Shown here: positions 38,632 to 46,533 of the stretch, piece after piece | Layout of the letters: each line of letters starts with the position of its first letter | Position numbering within the stretch: position 1 is the first letter of the stretch | Assembly: GCF_000429625.1 (NCBI RefSeq) | Contig: NZ_AUCF01000009.1 | Coordinates: forward strand, 1-64,000 | Reading direction: 5' to 3' | DNA from: Azospirillum halopraeferens DSM 3675 | GTDB taxonomy: Bacteria > Pseudomonadota > Alphaproteobacteria > Azospirillales > Azospirillaceae | Length of the DNA: 64,000 bases | Position numbers and translations under genes: made by a program | The notes under the pieces: generated by a model | The model's input: the letters and a program-made list of their open reading frames with translations, nothing else | Told to the model about the DNA's origin: nothing | Databases searched by the model: none

Positions 38632-40788
38632 TCACGCCGTGCGGGTGGAGGCCCATGCCCGCAGATCGGCGGCCAGCCGGGCGATCACCGGCGTCCAGTC
38701 GGACGGCGCCTCCTGCCGGTACAGGCGCAGCGTCGGGTACCAGGGGCTGTCGTCGCGCCCGCTCAGCCAGCGCCAGCAGCCGTCGAAGCGCGACAGCACC
38801 CACACCGGCTTGCCCATGCCGCCGGCGAGATGGACAACCGACGTGTCCACCCCGACGACCAGGTCCAGATGGCTGATCAAGGCGGCAGTGTCCGCGAAGT
38901 CGCCCACGGCGTCCATCCGGTCCACCAGATCCAGGCCCGGCGGCGGCGCCTTGGCCTGGGCCGCCGCCTCGTCGCCCTTCTGGAGGCTGTAGAAGCGCAC
39001 GCCCGGCGTGCCCGCCAGGGGGGCGAGCTGGCCCAGCGTGATGGAGCGCAGCCGGTCCACGGCGTTGGCCCCCGGCACGTCCTTGCGCGGGTTGCCGGCC
39101 CAGACCAGACCGACGCGCAGCGCGCCGGCCCCGTCCTGCGCCAGGCGGTGGCGCCACGTTTCAACTTCAGCGTCGGGCGGGTGCAGGTAGGGGATGGAAG
39201 CGGGGACGCTGTCCAGCCGCGTCCCGAACGCCAGCGGCAGGCTGAGCAGGGGGCAATGCACGTCGAAGTCGGGCAGGGGATCGCCCTTGGCCAGGATCGC
39301 CGCCACCCCCTGCGCCCGCAGCGGCGCCAGCAGGCGGACCAGCGGCGCCTGCACTTCCAGCACGACCCGCGCGCCGCGCGCCGCCACCAGCGGGGCGTAA
39401 CGGACGAAGTGCAGGGTGTCCCCCAGCCCCTGTTCGGCGTGCAGCAGGATGGTGCGGCCGCGGATGTCCCCGCCGGTCCATTGCGGCTGCGGGAAGCCGC
39501 GCGGCGGCGTCCCCTTGTTGCGCCAGCGCCATTCGTACATGGGCCAGCCCTGCGCGAAATCGCCGCGCGCCAGCAGGGCCAGCGACAGGTTCCAGTGGGC
39601 ATCCACATAGTCGCCGTCGAGCTGCGCCGCCCGGCGGAAGCTGGCGATGGCGCCTTCCAGATCGCCGCGCGCCTGGCAGGCGTTGCCCATGTTGAAGTGG
39701 GCGTAGGGCGGACCGCCGTCGGCGCCGATGGCCCGGCGGTAGCAGTCCATGGCACCGTCGATGTCACCCAGCGCCTTCAGCGCCACGCCGAGGTTGATAC
39801 ACCCTTCGGGAAACCCCGGCCGCAGCGCGATGGCCCGGCGGAACGCCGCGGCGGCCGCGGCGGGGTCCTCGCGCTCCTTCAACGGGGCGCCGAGGTTGTT
39901 GTACGCCTCGGCGTAATCGGGGCGCAGGGCAATGGCGCGGCGCAGGACGGCTTCCGCCTCCGCCGGCCGCTCCAGCCCGGTGAGGGCAAGGCCCAGGTTG
40001 TTCCGGGCGTCGGCGTGGTCCGGCTCCAGCCGCAGGGCCCGGCGGTAGGGCGTCTCGGCCGCCGCCGGCCGGTCCATTTCCCGCAAGGCGTTGGCCAGGC
40101 TGTACCAGCCCCCGGCAAGGTCGGGGTGCAGCGCCACGGCGACCCGCAGGGTGCCGGCCGAGTCCGCCGGCCGGCCGTCTTCGCGGAGCGCCACGCCGAA
40201 GTTGCAACGCAGGTCGTGGCGGTCGGGGCACAGGCGGACGGCCCGGGCGAACGCCGCCGGGCCGCGGCCGTCCGAAGGCCCGACGTCGCCAAGGGCCAGG
40301 CCCAGGTTGTTCAGCGCCTCGGGATGGTCGGGCCGGACGGCAAGGGCGCGGCGGAAGGCCCCCGCCGCCCCCTCCCCGTCCCCCGCGTCGCGCAGGGCGA
40401 GGCCCAGGTTGTTGTGCGCCTCGGGGTTGTCGGGCTGCACGCGGGCGGCGGCACGCAGGCGGGCCGTCGCTTCCTCCCGCCGGCCGGCGGCGCGCAGGGC
40501 GTTGCCGAGGTTGTAGTGCACGCTGGCGGTCGCGGGGTCGATCATCAGCGCGTTGCGGTAGCAGGCGATGGCGGCTTCCGACCGTCCCTGCCCGCGCAGC
40601 GCCGCCCCCAGATTCGCCCGCACCGCCACGTTCCCCGGCTGGCGCGCCAGCACGCGGCGGTACAGGCTCTCCGCCTCGGCCAGCCGGCCGGCCCGGTGGA
40701 GGGCCACGGCTTGGGCGAGCAGCGCCTCCGGCGTCGCGGCATCGGCGCGGTCACGGGGTTTGGCCGGAGAGGGCTTGACGCGAACCAT
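38632..40788 (-). CDS. TPR-repeat protein with GT9-like glycosyltransferase domain
   Basis: A 718-residue protein. About residues 18-420 are some 12 tetratricopeptide repeats with the NLGxAL...A...RAIALRP pattern. The C-terminal part (about 440-710) resembles heptosyltransferase-like GT9 domains: HAEQGLGDTLHFVRYAP, VGLVWAGNPRKD, FYSLQKGDE and VVGVDTSVVHLAGGMGKPVW, in which the acidic DT-S-HLAG motif is intact. Probably adds sugars to protein or glycan substrates. The 16-bp motif at 39157-39172 lies in its coding sequence with codons GCT GAA GTT GAA for Ala-Glu-Val-Glu. Confidence 0.78.
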   Translation of the reverse strand: MVRVKPSPAKPRDRADAATPEALLAQAVALHRAGRLAEAESLYRRVLARQPGNVAVRANLGAALRGQGRSEAAIACYRNALMIDPATASVHYNLGNALRAAGRREEATARLRAAARVQPDNPEAHNNLGLALRDAGDGEGAAGAFRRALAVRPDHPEALNNLGLALGDVGPSDGRGPAAFARAVRLCPDRHDLRCNFGVALREDGRPADSAGTLRVAVALHPDLAGGWYSLANALREMDRPAAAETPYRRALRLEPDHADARNNLGLALTGLERPAEAEAVLRRAIALRPDYAEAYNNLGAPLKEREDPAAAAAAFRRAIALRPGFPEGCINLGVALKALGDIDGAMDCYRRAIGADGGPPYAHFNMGNACQARGDLEGAIASFRRAAQLDGDYVDAHWNLSLALLARGDFAQGWPMYEWRWRNKGTPPRGFPQPQWTGGDIRGRTILLHAEQGLGDTLHFVRYAPLVAARGARVVLEVQAPLVRLLAPLRAQGVAAILAKGDPLPDFDVHCPLLSLPLAFGTRLDSVPASIPYLHPPDAEVETWRHRLAQDGAGALRVGLVWAGNPRKDVPGANAVDRLRSITLGQLAPLAGTPGVRFYSLQKGDEAAAQAKAPPPGLDLVDRMDAVGDFADTAALISHLDLVVGVDTSVVHLAGGMGKPVWVLSRFDGCWRWLSGRDDSPWYPTLRLYRQEAPSDWTPVIARLAADLRAWASTRTA
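39157..39172 (+). other. parS-like 16-mer, site 1
   Basis: CGTTTCAACTTCAGCG, the best match to the cluster consensus CGTNTCAACTTCAGCG. Lies inside the TPR-glycosyltransferase gene, where it imposes GCT GAA GTT GAA codons in a gene that otherwise prefers G/C-ending ones. Leftmost member of the array, about 1.9 kb from the parB stop. Confidence 0.6.
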
Positions 40789-40862
40789 GGTCTTCGGGCG
40801 TCCCTGAGGATGGGCGGGATGGCGCGCCGGACAATGGCAGGGGCCGCTCACCGGCTCAAGGC

Positions 40863-40880
40863 CGATTAGACGTCTAATCG
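40863..40880. other. perfect palindrome flanking repeat copy B (left)
   Basis: CGATTAGACGTCTAATCG is an 18-bp perfect palindrome whose 14-bp core ATTAGACGTCTAAT recurs at 41024-41037. It lies 75 bases upstream of the TPR gene start and just outside the 123-bp repeat. A protein-binding site linked to partition or autoregulation is likely. Confidence 0.65.
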
Positions 40881-40902
40881 CCGGCCCGGCCCCGCTGCGT
40901 CT

Positions 40903-41025
40903 TACGCGGTCAGGAAGATCCTGACCGCTGCGTTCAAACGCCACGCAGGCTTCGGCCCTATCGGGCCGCGGCCGCCGTCGCGGCCGACACCGGGTTCGGA
41001 CGTCAAGACGTACCGAACCCGGCAT
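40903..41025 (+). repeat. 123-bp multi-hairpin intergenic repeat, copy B
   Basis: Second copy of the element at 27445-27567, same orientation, two C-for-T differences that break two outer pairs of the last stem (10 bp remain). As with copy A it sits after the stop of one leftward gene (parB) and before the start of the next (TPR gene). It is bracketed by two ATTAGACGTCTAAT palindromes, which copy A lacks. Confidence 0.85.
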
Positions 41026-41037
41026 TAGACGTCTAAT
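41024..41037. other. perfect palindrome overlapping the parB stop codon (right)
   Basis: ATTAGACGTCTAAT, 14 bp, identical to the core at 40865-40878. It covers the last parB codon and stop (TAT TAG) and two bases of the repeat. The pair spaced about 160 bp apart at the 3' end of a partition operon is a candidate ParB- or ParA-binding site. Confidence 0.65.
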
Positions 41038-41920
41038 AACCGGAATCGCCGAGCATGGCGTCGATCTCGTCGCGCAGGTTGCGCAGCTCGTCGCGACGGG
41101 ATTCGTCGAGCGGGACACCGTCGCGGTCCAGCGCCCGCAGCCGGCTCACCGTCTTGCGCAGGTTGCGCAACAGCGGGTCGTAGGGCAGGGCGGGCGGCTC
41201 GGCCGCATCCCCGGCGCCGGCGCGGCGCGCCTGCTTGGCCCGGCGCACCTCGCGCACCGTCAGCCCGTCGCCGGCGCGCTGCCACAGGGCGCGCTGAAGC
41301 GCTTCGTCGCCCAGTTCGGCCAGCTCCATCAGCACGGACGCCGACACCTCCGGCCGCGACGGGGCGGCGTCGAGGATGTCCGCCGGCAGCTTCAGGATGC
41401 CCAGCAGGCGGGCCACATACTCCTGGGACCGGCCGATCAGGACGGCCGCCTGCTCCTGCACCAGCCCCTTCTCCTCGATCAGGCGGCCGAGCGATGCGGC
41501 CAGTTCGATGGCGTGCAGGTCCACCCGCTGGACGTTCTCCAGCAGCGCCAGCGCCTGCGGATCGTCGGTGTCGATGATCAGCGCCGGGATGGTCTCGCGC
41601 TCCAGCGACCGGAAGGCCCAGTACCGCCGCTCCCCCGCGACGATGCGAAAACGATCGGGCGCCACCTCCTGCACGTTGATGGGCTGCAACAGCCCCTTCT
41701 GGTCGATGGAGGCGGCCAGCGTTTCAACATCAGCGTTGCGCGCGTCGCGCCGCGGCTGGTCGGGATTGGGCTCCACCTGGTCCAGCGGGATCTCGCGATA
41801 GCGCAGGCGGCTCGACAGGCCGAACAGGGCGGCGTTGGCGCCGGCCCCGCCGGTGGTGGCGGCGCGGTTCAACGCCTTGCGGAACTGGGCGGCGTTGGAC
41901 AGGTCCAGCTTACGCGCCAT
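41033..41920 (-). CDS. parB: ParB-type centromere-binding protein
   Basis: A 295-residue partition protein. The N-terminal CTP-binding domain has NPDQPRRD, SIDQKGLLQPINV and GERRYWAF (GERR at 96-99). It continues with DDPQALALLENVQR and a KorB/ParB-type HTH (EKGLVQEQAAVLIGRSQEYVARLL). The C-terminal 60 residues probably dimerise. ATG lies 11 bases inside the parA end, so the two are co-translated. Site 2 of the 16-mer falls in codons 62-67. The class looks plasmid- or chromid-type; no canonical chromosomal parS is in the window. Confidence 0.88.
   Translation of the reverse strand: MARKLDLSNAAQFRKALNRAATTGGAGANAALFGLSSRLRYREIPLDQVEPNPDQPRRDARNADVETLAASIDQKGLLQPINVQEVAPDRFRIVAGERRYWAFRSLERETIPALIIDTDDPQALALLENVQRVDLHAIELAASLGRLIEEKGLVQEQAAVLIGRSQEYVARLLGILKLPADILDAAPSRPEVSASVLMELAELGDEALQRALWQRAGDGLTVREVRRAKQARRAGAGDAAEPPALPYDPLLRNLRKTVSRLRALDRDGVPLDESRRDELRNLRDEIDAMLGDSGY
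41720..41735 (+). other. parS-like 16-mer, site 2 (inside parB)
   Basis: CGTTTCAACATCAGCG, 15/16 to site 1. Read as parB codons it gives GCT GAT GTT GAA (Ala-Asp-Val-Glu), again with T- and A-ending codons. Confidence 0.6.
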
Positions 41921-42935
41921 GGCGCACTCCTTCCTTGGCCAGGTCCAGGAGCGCCTCGGCGATCTCCCGGTAGCTTTCGGCTCCGGCCGAATTGGGGTTG
42001 ATGGCCAGGCCGGGGCGCCCGGCCATGACGCTCTTGGTGTAGTCGGCGGCCCGCTTGACGGGGGAGAACAGGCGCAGGTTCTCCGACTCCGCCAGCGCCC
42101 TCAGTTCGGTCATCACCTGCTCGTCCTGCACCCGGCGCGGGCTGTACATGGTGGGCAGGATGCCGAGGACGCCCAGGCGGGGGTTCACCAGCTCCCGCAC
42201 GCCGGCGATCGTCTCGAAAAGCTGCGGAATGCCCATCATCGACAGCAACTCCGTCTGCGTCGGGATGAGAAGCTGGTCGGCCGCGTTCAACACCGACACC
42301 GTCAGCTCCCCCAGGTGCGGCGGGCAGTCCAGCACGATGTAGTCGTAATGTCCGGCCAACTGGCCGATCTTGGCACGCAGGATCAGCGTGCCGTTGGGCT
42401 GGCGCAGCAGCTCCCGGTCCGTGGCGGCCAGGGAGATGGAGGCGGGCAGCAGATGGAAGGCGCCGTCGCACACCGGCACCACGAACTCCCGCATCGGGCG
42501 TGTCGACTTCAGCGCGTGGGTCAGGGTGGCCTTGGCCAGCTCCTGCTCGTGCGGGTCGACCCCCAGGTGCACGGTGGCGTTGGCCTGCGGGTCGCAGTCC
42601 ACCAGCAGCACCCGGCTGCCCGCCTGCGCCAGCAGCCAGGCGACGTTGACGCAGGTGGTGGTCTTGGCGACCCCGCCCTTCTGGTTGGCGGCGCAGAAGA
42701 CCACGGGCGCGCCGCGCGACGCCGCCGCCGGGATGCCCGACGGCTCGGTCCCGTCCTTCAGCGCCGCCGCCACCGTCTGCGGAATGCGCTCCGCCCCGGT
42801 TTCCCAGCGCGACACCTTCGCCCGGTCGTAGCGGCGGTTCAGCCGCTCGTTCAGCCAGGTGACCAGCGCCTGTTGGTTCATGCCGCGCTGCTCCCGGTAG
42901 CTGCGCAGCTCGTCGCCGGTCATGTCCCGCGGCAT
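41910..42935 (-). CDS. parA: XRE-ParA partition ATPase
   Basis: A 341-residue Walker-type ATPase that drives replicon segregation with ParB. An N-terminal XRE-like HTH (about 7-60: LRSYREQRGMNQQALVTWL, YDRAKVSRWETG) precedes the ATPase domain with deviant Walker A KGGVAKTT (86-93), Walker A' VDCDPQAN and Walker B YIVLDCPPHLG. The HTH suggests it represses its own promoter, as in type Ia ParA proteins. Site 3 of the 16-mer lies inside it and a weaker copy upstream of its start. Confidence 0.9.
   Translation of the reverse strand: MPRDMTGDELRSYREQRGMNQQALVTWLNERLNRRYDRAKVSRWETGAERIPQTVAAALKDGTEPSGIPAAASRGAPVVFCAANQKGGVAKTTTCVNVAWLLAQAGSRVLLVDCDPQANATVHLGVDPHEQELAKATLTHALKSTRPMREFVVPVCDGAFHLLPASISLAATDRELLRQPNGTLILRAKIGQLAGHYDYIVLDCPPHLGELTVSVLNAADQLLIPTQTELLSMMGIPQLFETIAGVRELVNPRLGVLGILPTMYSPRRVQDEQVMTELRALAESENLRLFSPVKRAADYTKSVMAGRPGLAINPNSAGAESYREIAEALLDLAKEGVRHGA
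42499..42514 (+). other. parS-like 16-mer, site 3 (inside parA)
   Basis: CGTGTCGACTTCAGCG, 14/16 to site 1. In parA it encodes Leu-Lys-Ser-Thr using ACA, a rare codon here; the frame differs from sites 1 and 2. Confidence 0.5.
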
Positions 42936-42985
42936 CGGGCTCCTCCATCGGTGGGAACGGTGCCACCTTCGGGCAGGGTGACGGT

Positions 42986-43001
42986 GGTGTCAACTTCCGT
43001 G
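42986..43001 (+). other. weak parS-like 16-mer upstream of parA
   Basis: GGTGTCAACTTCCGTG matches site 1 at 12 of 16 positions, including an unbroken TCAACTTC core. It is the only non-coding member and lies 51 bases upstream of the parA start, where an autoregulatory site would be expected. The 169-base gap it sits in has no gene. Confidence 0.35.
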
Positions 43002-43104
43002 ATGCACATGGTGACGACGGCGGTCGCGGCGCCGGTTGACAGGGGGCGCGAATTGGGGGAAGCAGAGCGGCCAGAACCGCCGCGCCGGGACCCGCCAGCC
43101 TGCC

Positions 43105-43359
43105 ATGACCCCTGCCGACTCCTTCCGCCTGGTCGCCGACCTCCTCGCCGCGCGCATCCGCGACAAGGGGCTTGAGGCGCCGGTCATTGCGGCCGACGCG
43201 CCCCTGCTCGGCGGCGACCTGCCCATCGACTCGCTCGACCTCGCCACCGTGGTGGTCGAGCTGGAGGAGCGCACCGGCCGCGACCCGTTCCGCGACGGCT
43301 TCGTCAGCTTCCGCACGGCCGGGGAACTGGCCGCGCTCTACGCCGACCCGGCCGGCTGA
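43105..43359 (+). CDS. acyl carrier protein
   Basis: An 84-residue carrier protein. Phosphopantetheine is expected on Ser43 in LPIDSLDLATVVVELEE, the standard DSL helix-II context. ATG at 43105 was chosen because the protein then has normal ACP size. It is followed after six bases by an acyl-activating enzyme gene and then an SDR gene, so it probably carries the acyl group handled by both. Not the fatty-acid-synthase AcpP, which has a more acidic helix II. Confidence 0.82.
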   Translation: MTPADSFRLVADLLAARIRDKGLEAPVIAADAPLLGGDLPIDSLDLATVVVELEERTGRDPFRDGFVSFRTAGELAALYADPAG

Positions 43360-43365
43360 GCCGCC

Positions 43366-44673
43366 ATGGACGCCCGCGTCCGGCGTTTGATCGACGGTGC
43401 CGGCGACCTGCTGGTCGACGACCGCACGATCACGCCGGCGGCGCTGGCGGAGCGCGTGGCGGCGCTGGCGCAGCGGCTGGCCGGCGACAGCTGCCGCCGC
43501 CTGGTCATCGCCGGCGCTGAAGTCGATACGCCGGCGGTCGGCCTGCTGGCCGCACTGAGCGTCGGAGCCGACGCGGTGCTGCTGCGCGGCGGCCCGGTGC
43601 CGGAGGGACTCGGCGCCGACGCGCGGCTGGGCGACGGCGACGCCTACACCCCGCCACAGGCGGGCGGCCCCGACGCGGCAGCACAGGCGGGGGCGGGGGC
43701 GGGGAGGGGCGAGGTGTGGATCGCCACTTCCGGCACCACCGGCGCGCCGAAGCTGGCCCGCCACAGCCTCGACTCGCTGCTCGGCCGCATTCCCGCGGTC
43801 CGGGTGGCGGCGGACCGGCGCTGGCTGCTCACCTACCATCCCGCCGCCTTCGCCGGCTTGCAGGTGCTGCTGACGGCGCTCTGCGCCGGCGCGGGGCTGG
43901 TGGCGGCATCGGCCGGCACCGTGGCCGCCCTCACCGCCGCGGCGGTGCGCCACGCCCCGTGCTTCGCCAGCGGCACTCCCACGTTCTGGCGCGCCTTCCT
44001 GACGGCGCTGGGGCCGGACGCGGCGCGGGTGCCGTTGCGGCGGATCACGCTGGGCGGCGAAACGGCGGACCAGGGGACGCTGGACCGCCTGGCGGCGGCC
44101 TGGCCGGGCGCGGCCATCGTCCACATCTACGCCTCCACCGAGGCCGGCGCCCTGTTCGCGGTGAAGGACGGCCGCGCCGGATTCCCCGCCGCCTGGCTGG
44201 AGGACGGCGTCGACGGCTGCGCCCTGCGCATCCGGGACGGCGTGCTGGAGGTGCGCAGCCCGCGCGCCATGCGCGGCTACGCCGGGGCCGGTGCGGAGAC
44301 CCCGGCGGCGGCCGGCGGCTGGCTCGTCACCGGCGATGCGGTGGAGCGGGTGGGGGACCGCGTGCTGTTCCGCGGCCGCGCCGACAGCGTCATCAACGTC
44401 GGCGGCGCCAAGGTGCGGCCCGAGACGGTGGAGGCGGTGCTGCTGGACCTGCCCATGGTGGCGGACGTGCGCGTGTACGGGCGCCGCAACCCGATCACCG
44501 GGGCGCTGGTGGCGGCCGAGGTGGTGCTGGCCCCCGGCGCCGACGAGGCGGCGGCGCGGCACGCCCTGCTGGAGCGGGCGCGCGCCCTGTTGCAGGATCA
44601 CGAGGTGCCGCGGCTGGTGACCTTCGTCCCCGCCCTGGGCACGGGAGCCACCCTGAAGAAGGCGCGGACATGA
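43366..44673 (+). CDS. AMP-dependent acyl ligase (adenylate-forming)
   Basis: A 435-residue ANL-superfamily enzyme expected to activate a carboxylate and load it on the adjacent ACP. P-loop ATSGTTGAPKL at 120-130; ASTEAGALFAV near 255; VTGDAVERVGDRVLFRGRADSVINVGG, which carries the hinge Asp and the following R; a late catalytic Lys in ATLKKART. It is shorter than the usual 500-550 because the N-terminal subdomain is reduced. Site 5 of the 16-mer falls in codons 50-54. Confidence 0.8.
   Translation: MDARVRRLIDGAGDLLVDDRTITPAALAERVAALAQRLAGDSCRRLVIAGAEVDTPAVGLLAALSVGADAVLLRGGPVPEGLGADARLGDGDAYTPPQAGGPDAAAQAGAGAGRGEVWIATSGTTGAPKLARHSLDSLLGRIPAVRVAADRRWLLTYHPAAFAGLQVLLTALCAGAGLVAASAGTVAALTAAAVRHAPCFASGTPTFWRAFLTALGPDAARVPLRRITLGGETADQGTLDRLAAAWPGAAIVHIYASTEAGALFAVKDGRAGFPAAWLEDGVDGCALRIRDGVLEVRSPRAMRGYAGAGAETPAAAGGWLVTGDAVERVGDRVLFRGRADSVINVGGAKVRPETVEAVLLDLPMVADVRVYGRRNPITGALVAAEVVLAPGADEAAARHALLERARALLQDHEVPRLVTFVPALGTGATLKKART
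43515..43530 (-). other. parS-like 16-mer, site 5 (inside the acyl ligase gene)
   Basis: The minus strand reads CGTATCGACTTCAGCG, 14/16 to site 1. In the ligase it encodes Ala-Glu-Val-Asp-Thr as GCT GAA GTC GAT ACG, with three T- or A-ending codons in a row of five. Confidence 0.55.
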
Positions 44674-45419
44674 CCGACCTCAACGCGCGCGCGGTCCTCG
44701 TCACCGGAGGAAGCCGCGGCATCGGGCTTGCCATCGTCGAACGGCTGCTGGCCGACGGCATGCGGGTGGCCACCTGCAGCCGCAGCCGCAGCCCCGCCGT
44801 CGACCGGCTGGAAGCGGCCCATGGTCCCGCCCGCTTCCGCTGGACCGCCTGCACCATCGGCGACGAGGCGTCGGAGGAGGCGCTGTTCGCCGACCTCGCC
44901 GGCTGGCTGGACGGGCAGGACCTGTGGGGCCTGGTCAACAACACCGGCATCGCCGGGGAAGGGGTGCTGGCCACCTTCCCCACCGTCGACGCCGCCCATC
45001 TCCTTCAGGTCAACCTGCTGGGCGCCCTGCGGGTGACGCGGCTGGCCCTGCGCCGTATGCTGCGCGGCAAGCCCGGCGGGCGCATCGTCTCCGTTAGCTC
45101 CATCGTCGCCCTGCGCGGCTACACCGGGCTGGCCGCCTACGCCGCCAGCAAGGCCGGCCTGGACGGCATGACCCGGGCCCTGGCCCGCGAGGTCGGGCGG
45201 CGGCGGATCACCGTCAACGGCGTCGCCCCCGGCTATGTCGCCACCGATCTGTCCGCCTCCCTGGACGAGCGTCAGCGCGCCCAGATCGTCAACCGCACCC
45301 CGCTGGGCCGCCTCGCCGAGCCGGCGGAGGTGGCGGCGGCCGTCGCCTTCCTGATGGGCGACGACGCCGGCTACATCACCGGCCAGACCCTGGTGGTGGA
45401 CGGCGGCATCACCTGTTGA
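44670..45419 (+). CDS. short-chain dehydrogenase (FabG-like)
   Basis: A 249-residue SDR. NADP motif TGGSRGIG at 13-20; LVNNTGIAG; catalytic Ser in VSVSSIVALRG and YxxxK in AYAASKAG; late GYITGQTLVVDGG. The pattern is that of 3-oxoacyl-ACP reductases. ATG overlaps the ligase stop (ATGA). Together with the ACP and ligase it suggests the making of a 3-hydroxyacyl-ACP, possibly to decorate surface glycans; that role is inference. Confidence 0.85.
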   Translation: MTDLNARAVLVTGGSRGIGLAIVERLLADGMRVATCSRSRSPAVDRLEAAHGPARFRWTACTIGDEASEEALFADLAGWLDGQDLWGLVNNTGIAGEGVLATFPTVDAAHLLQVNLLGALRVTRLALRRMLRGKPGGRIVSVSSIVALRGYTGLAAYAASKAGLDGMTRALAREVGRRRITVNGVAPGYVATDLSASLDERQRAQIVNRTPLGRLAEPAEVAAAVAFLMGDDAGYITGQTLVVDGGITC

Positions 45420-45426
45420 CACTCTG

Positions 45427-46488
45427 CTACAGGGCGATGGCGAAGGCGCGGAAGGACTTGCGCCCCGTCAGCTCGCGCACCACGCCGCGGTCGGCCAGCC
45501 GCCCCAGCAGGCCGCGGGCGGCGCGGTCGGTGAGGGACAGGGCGGCGGCCGCGTCCTCCGCCGTCAGGGCCGGCCGCTCGGCCAGCAGGGCGGCCAGAGC
45601 CGGCAGGCTGGAGGCGCGCCGGGGCGGGCAGGCCAGCAGGATCGCCGCTTCCGCCGCATCGAGCCGACGCTGAAGTTGCAACCCCTCATCGGCCGAGCGG
45701 ACCAGCGCCTCCAGCAGGTTCCGCGTCCAGGCCGCTCCGGCGTCCGGGGTGTAGCGGTCGCGGTGGCCGAGGAAGCCCGTGGCCACCGCCGCCACCGGCC
45801 GGCGCAGCCAGCCGCCGCGCCGCAGCCACACCTCCGCCAGGATGCGCCCCGGCGCCCCAGCCACGGCGTCGGCGGCCCCCGCACCGTGCCACAGGGCCAG
45901 CAGCCCCGCCGCGCCCACCGGCGGCGCCCGCTCGGCCAGGGCGCGCAACCCCGGCGGGGCGAGCGCCCGCTCCAGCGCCGCGCGCACCGCGTCGGGCGTG
46001 GCCAGGCGCCCGGTCAGCCAGCGCACCCGCTCGTCGTCCGGCGGGGCGCCCTTCAGGCGCAGCCGGGCGAAGGCGCCGAGGCGGCGCGGCGTGAACAGCT
46101 GGCGCGGCGTGCGCCGGGCGGCGGCGCGCAGCATGCCGAGAATCCAGCGCCCGGCGCCCAGGTCCACATCGCCCGGTCGCGGCAGCGTATCAAGTTCAGC
46201 GAGAACCAGGTCGTCCACGTCCACCATGTCACCGTCCAGCCGTGCCGAGGCCATGGCCTCGCGCAGATGGCGCCGCGCCAGCCAGCCGCGCCGCCGGTGC
46301 TCCGGCAGCAGGTCCACCGTGGCGTCCAGCCGGCCCAGCCCGGCCGCGGCGTCGGCCAGCAGCGCCGCATCGACCCCTTCCAGGAACACGGCGTTGCGTC
46401 CCGTCGCCGCGGCGGATGGCCGCACGGGGTCCGGGGCGTCACCGCCGCCCAGCGCGGCGTCGAGTTCGTCGAGCAAGCGGTTGGTCAT
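45427..46488 (-). CDS. DUF1612/HTH protein of the RHE_PE00001 family
   Basis: A 353-residue protein resembling a family found on rhizobial and Azospirillum plasmids near replication and partition genes. A central WLARRHLREAMASARLDGD region is followed by a C-terminal winged HTH (LTAEDAAAALSLTDRAARGLLGRLADRGVV). The biochemical role is unknown; a DNA-binding function is likely. It is convergent with the SDR gene (seven bases between stops). Two copies of the 16-mer (sites 6 and 7) lie in its coding sequence. Confidence 0.65.
   Translation of the reverse strand: MTNRLLDELDAALGGGDAPDPVRPSAAATGRNAVFLEGVDAALLADAAAGLGRLDATVDLLPEHRRRGWLARRHLREAMASARLDGDMVDVDDLVLAELDTLPRPGDVDLGAGRWILGMLRAAARRTPRQLFTPRRLGAFARLRLKGAPPDDERVRWLTGRLATPDAVRAALERALAPPGLRALAERAPPVGAAGLLALWHGAGAADAVAGAPGRILAEVWLRRGGWLRRPVAAVATGFLGHRDRYTPDAGAAWTRNLLEALVRSADEGLQLQRRLDAAEAAILLACPPRRASSLPALAALLAERPALTAEDAAAALSLTDRAARGLLGRLADRGVVRELTGRKSFRAFAIAL
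45668..45683 (-). other. parS-like 16-mer, site 6
   Basis: The minus strand reads GGTTGCAACTTCAGCG, 14/16 to site 1. In the DUF1612 gene it gives TTG CAA CTT CAG CGT (Leu-Gln-Leu-Gln-Arg), a run of codons very unlike the neighbours. Confidence 0.55.
46186..46201 (+). other. parS-like 16-mer, site 7
   Basis: CGTATCAAGTTCAGCG, 14/16 to site 1. In the DUF1612 gene it gives GCT GAA CTT GAT ACG (Ala-Glu-Leu-Asp-Thr). Rightmost member of the array. Confidence 0.55.
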
Positions 46489-46533
46489 GGCGACTCCGGG
46501 TTTGCGGTGACCGCGATGCTACCATAGCCCGGT

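Noticed and set aside
40789..43104. Canonical chromosomal parS (TGTTTCACGTGAAACA)
   Set aside because: Looked for around parAB and not found; the sites proposed here have another sequence.
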